A DNA stretch of 7,284 bases from contig MUKB01000121.1 of NCBI GenBank assembly GCA_002049785.1, positions 1 through 7,284 on the forward strand. Reading direction: 5' to 3'. The position numbers and the translations under genes were made by a program. A model generated the notes under the pieces. It worked only from the letters and a program-made list of their open reading frames with translations. It made no database searches and was not told the origin of the DNA. Shown piece after piece: positions 6,594 to 7,284 of this stretch. This DNA comes from Caldifarciminota bacterium 4484_100 (GTDB lineage: Bacteria; Hydrothermota; Tepidihabitantia; SM23-42). How positions within the stretch are numbered: position 1 is the first letter of the stretch; each line of letters opens with the position of its first letter.

Positions 6594-6682
6594 CCCTAAC
6601 GTTCTCAGCATTAAAGAAGTTTTTGCGAAGCAAAAATTTGGGTGAGTGCCGTAAGGCACGAACCTTTTATGCTGTGTTATAT
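6594..6682 (-). repeat. Structured palindromic element B, attC-like
   Basis: Outer arms TAAC (6597-6600) / GTTA (6676-6679) and AGCATTAAAG (6607-6616) / CTTTTATGCT (6664-6673, one mismatch) enclose two hairpins. The first is AAGTTTTTGC-gaa-GCAAAAATTT (6617-6639, one G-T pair). The second is GTGCC-gtaa-GGCAC (6646-6659), flanked by GGT/ACC. Read on the minus strand it starts ATATAAC and ends ACGTTAGGG, like many integron attC sites (R'' RYYYAAC, R' GTTRRRY, each with an imperfect base). It follows the 3' end of the nuclease gene, as attC follows a cassette gene. It shares design and phrases (AAG..TTTGCGA, AGCAAA, TTTGGG, TGAG) with element A, in the same orientation. Confidence 0.6.
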
Positions 6683-6734
6683 GAAGTGGCGGTTTCATTT
6701 TATGCTGTGTTATATGAAGTGGCGGTTTCATTTT
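6669..6734. repeat. 33-bp perfect tandem duplication, two copies
   Basis: The unit at 6669-6701 is repeated exactly at 6702-6734, and four further matching T's precede it (6665-6668). Each copy carries ATGCTGTGTTATATGAAGTG and ends GGTTTCATTTT. The right copy includes the last seven bases of the nuclease coding sequence (its final AAA codon and TGA stop). The left copy includes the right arm of element B. The duplication therefore doubled the junction between gene end and palindrome arm. Perfect identity suggests it is recent. Confidence 0.9.
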
Positions 6735-7284
6735 GTTACTATCAACACTTTTGTAACTGCTGTATATGTTCTCTTGCCAAAAGTAAAAACAATCTCATCA
6801 TTTTTTGAGACCGTTTCCTCATCAAAGAAATTATCAATCTTTTGAAATACAAAAGCAAAATCTCTTTTCAATTCCCAACTTCTTTCAGGATTTTCTTTGT
6901 CTAACAAGACAACAAATAATCTGTTATCGGCTCCAAATCTCTGAGCGCCTTGATTTTCATACATCCAAATTGCTAACTCTTTAGGGTTTTCTACTGCATA
7001 AATCGGATTGTAATCTCGTGGCAGATAGGTTACCTTTAAATCAAACGGTTGACCATCAAAGAAGATGTCAATTCCTTTTATATTTTTGATAGTAGGAATT
7101 ACTTTGGGGTGAGTGCTTATATGTTCTTCAATCAATACTGTCGTCCAATGATTGAACCAGGTACATATTACATAATTGCTTACATCGTTATGAAGTTTAG
7201 CTTTAACATTATTCAACAAGTCATCATACCTTACAAATCTTCTTACATATTCCGCCTGTATCTTTTGGTCTAATTGTCCCTGAA
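6728..7284 (-). CDS. PD-(D/E)XK nuclease-like protein, possible restriction endonuclease (N-terminus outside window)
   Basis: The frame is open to the right edge, giving 184 visible codons before TGA. A TTG at 7217-7219 could start a 163-aa form with AAGG nine bases upstream, but the upstream codons (QLDQKIQAEYVRRFVRYDD) look coding, so I treat it as 5'-partial. The key stretch is THPKVIPTIKNIKGIDIFF, then DGQPFDLKVTYLPRDY. The aspartate of GID (7067-7069) followed by DLK (7034-7042) fits the D...(D/E)xK catalytic core of PD-(D/E)XK nucleases, with hydrophobic strands around both. A later strand, RLFVVLLDK, fits a core beta-strand. Many type II restriction enzymes carry this fold, but I cannot name one. 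No methyltransferase is visible; it could lie beyond the right edge. Element B follows directly downstream, as in a cassette. Confidence 0.6.
   Translation of the reverse strand, partial: QGQLDQKIQAEYVRRFVRYDDLLNNVKAKLHNDVSNYVICTWFNHWTTVLIEEHISTHPKVIPTIKNIKGIDIFFDGQPFDLKVTYLPRDYNPIYAVENPKELAIWMYENQGAQRFGADNRLFVVLLDKENPERSWELKRDFAFVFQKIDNFFDEETVSKNDEIVFTFGKRTYTAVTKVLIVTK

Noticed and set aside
6546..6731. 61-codon minus-strand ORF with two copies of an 11-residue repeat (MKPPLHITQHK)
   Set aside because: The repeat is simply the 33-bp DNA duplication translated. The frame runs through palindrome B and has no family resemblance.
6665..6734. CRISPR array
   Set aside because: Only two directly abutting copies with no spacer between them; it is a simple tandem duplication.

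Overview
The window is bacterial, AT-leaning, and almost entirely coded on the minus strand, so genes are described from high to low coordinates. It cannot be assigned to a species. The -35/-10 signal, the ribosome binding sites in the right half and the gene families all fit a bacterium, probably from a poorly cultured lineage. No housekeeping gene, rRNA or tRNA is visible, so this looks like accessory DNA.

Right part (about 4965-7284) has a cassette-like layout. A partial PD-(D/E)XK nuclease-like gene (possible restriction enzyme) runs in from the right edge. A structured palindromic element (B, 6594-6682) follows its 3' end, and a 33-bp tandem duplication joins the two. Next comes a tight three-gene operon: two half-size permeases of the ArsP/DUF318 type and a small cupin. 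A second structured element (A, 5116-5206) with the same internal design follows the cupin. The pattern 'gene then palindrome, gene(s) then palindrome', with both palindromes in the same orientation, resembles integron gene cassettes with attC sites. A tiny membrane ORF with a strong Shine-Dalgarno but no normal start codon follows element A.

Left part (1-4880) is a probable anti-phage or DNA-processing module. A good promoter (4888-4915) starts a 451-aa two-transmembrane coiled-coil protein of unknown family almost without a leader. After a 128-bp gap comes a tightly packed block: a 264-aa unknown protein, a BrxD-like P-loop ATPase, a second BrxD-like ATPase with an SH3-like N-terminus, and the first 51 codons of a BrxHI/Lhr-like DEAD/DEAH helicase cut by the left edge. 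BrxD and BrxHI are known partners in some BREX defence systems, but no PglZ, methylase or BrxC is seen here.

The second ATPase gene is broken. A deletion plus frameshift near 1060 removes roughly 30-40 residues containing the Walker A loop, as shown by alignment with its intact neighbour. The module is therefore either decaying, works with one ATPase, or the reads/assembly are wrong at this point.
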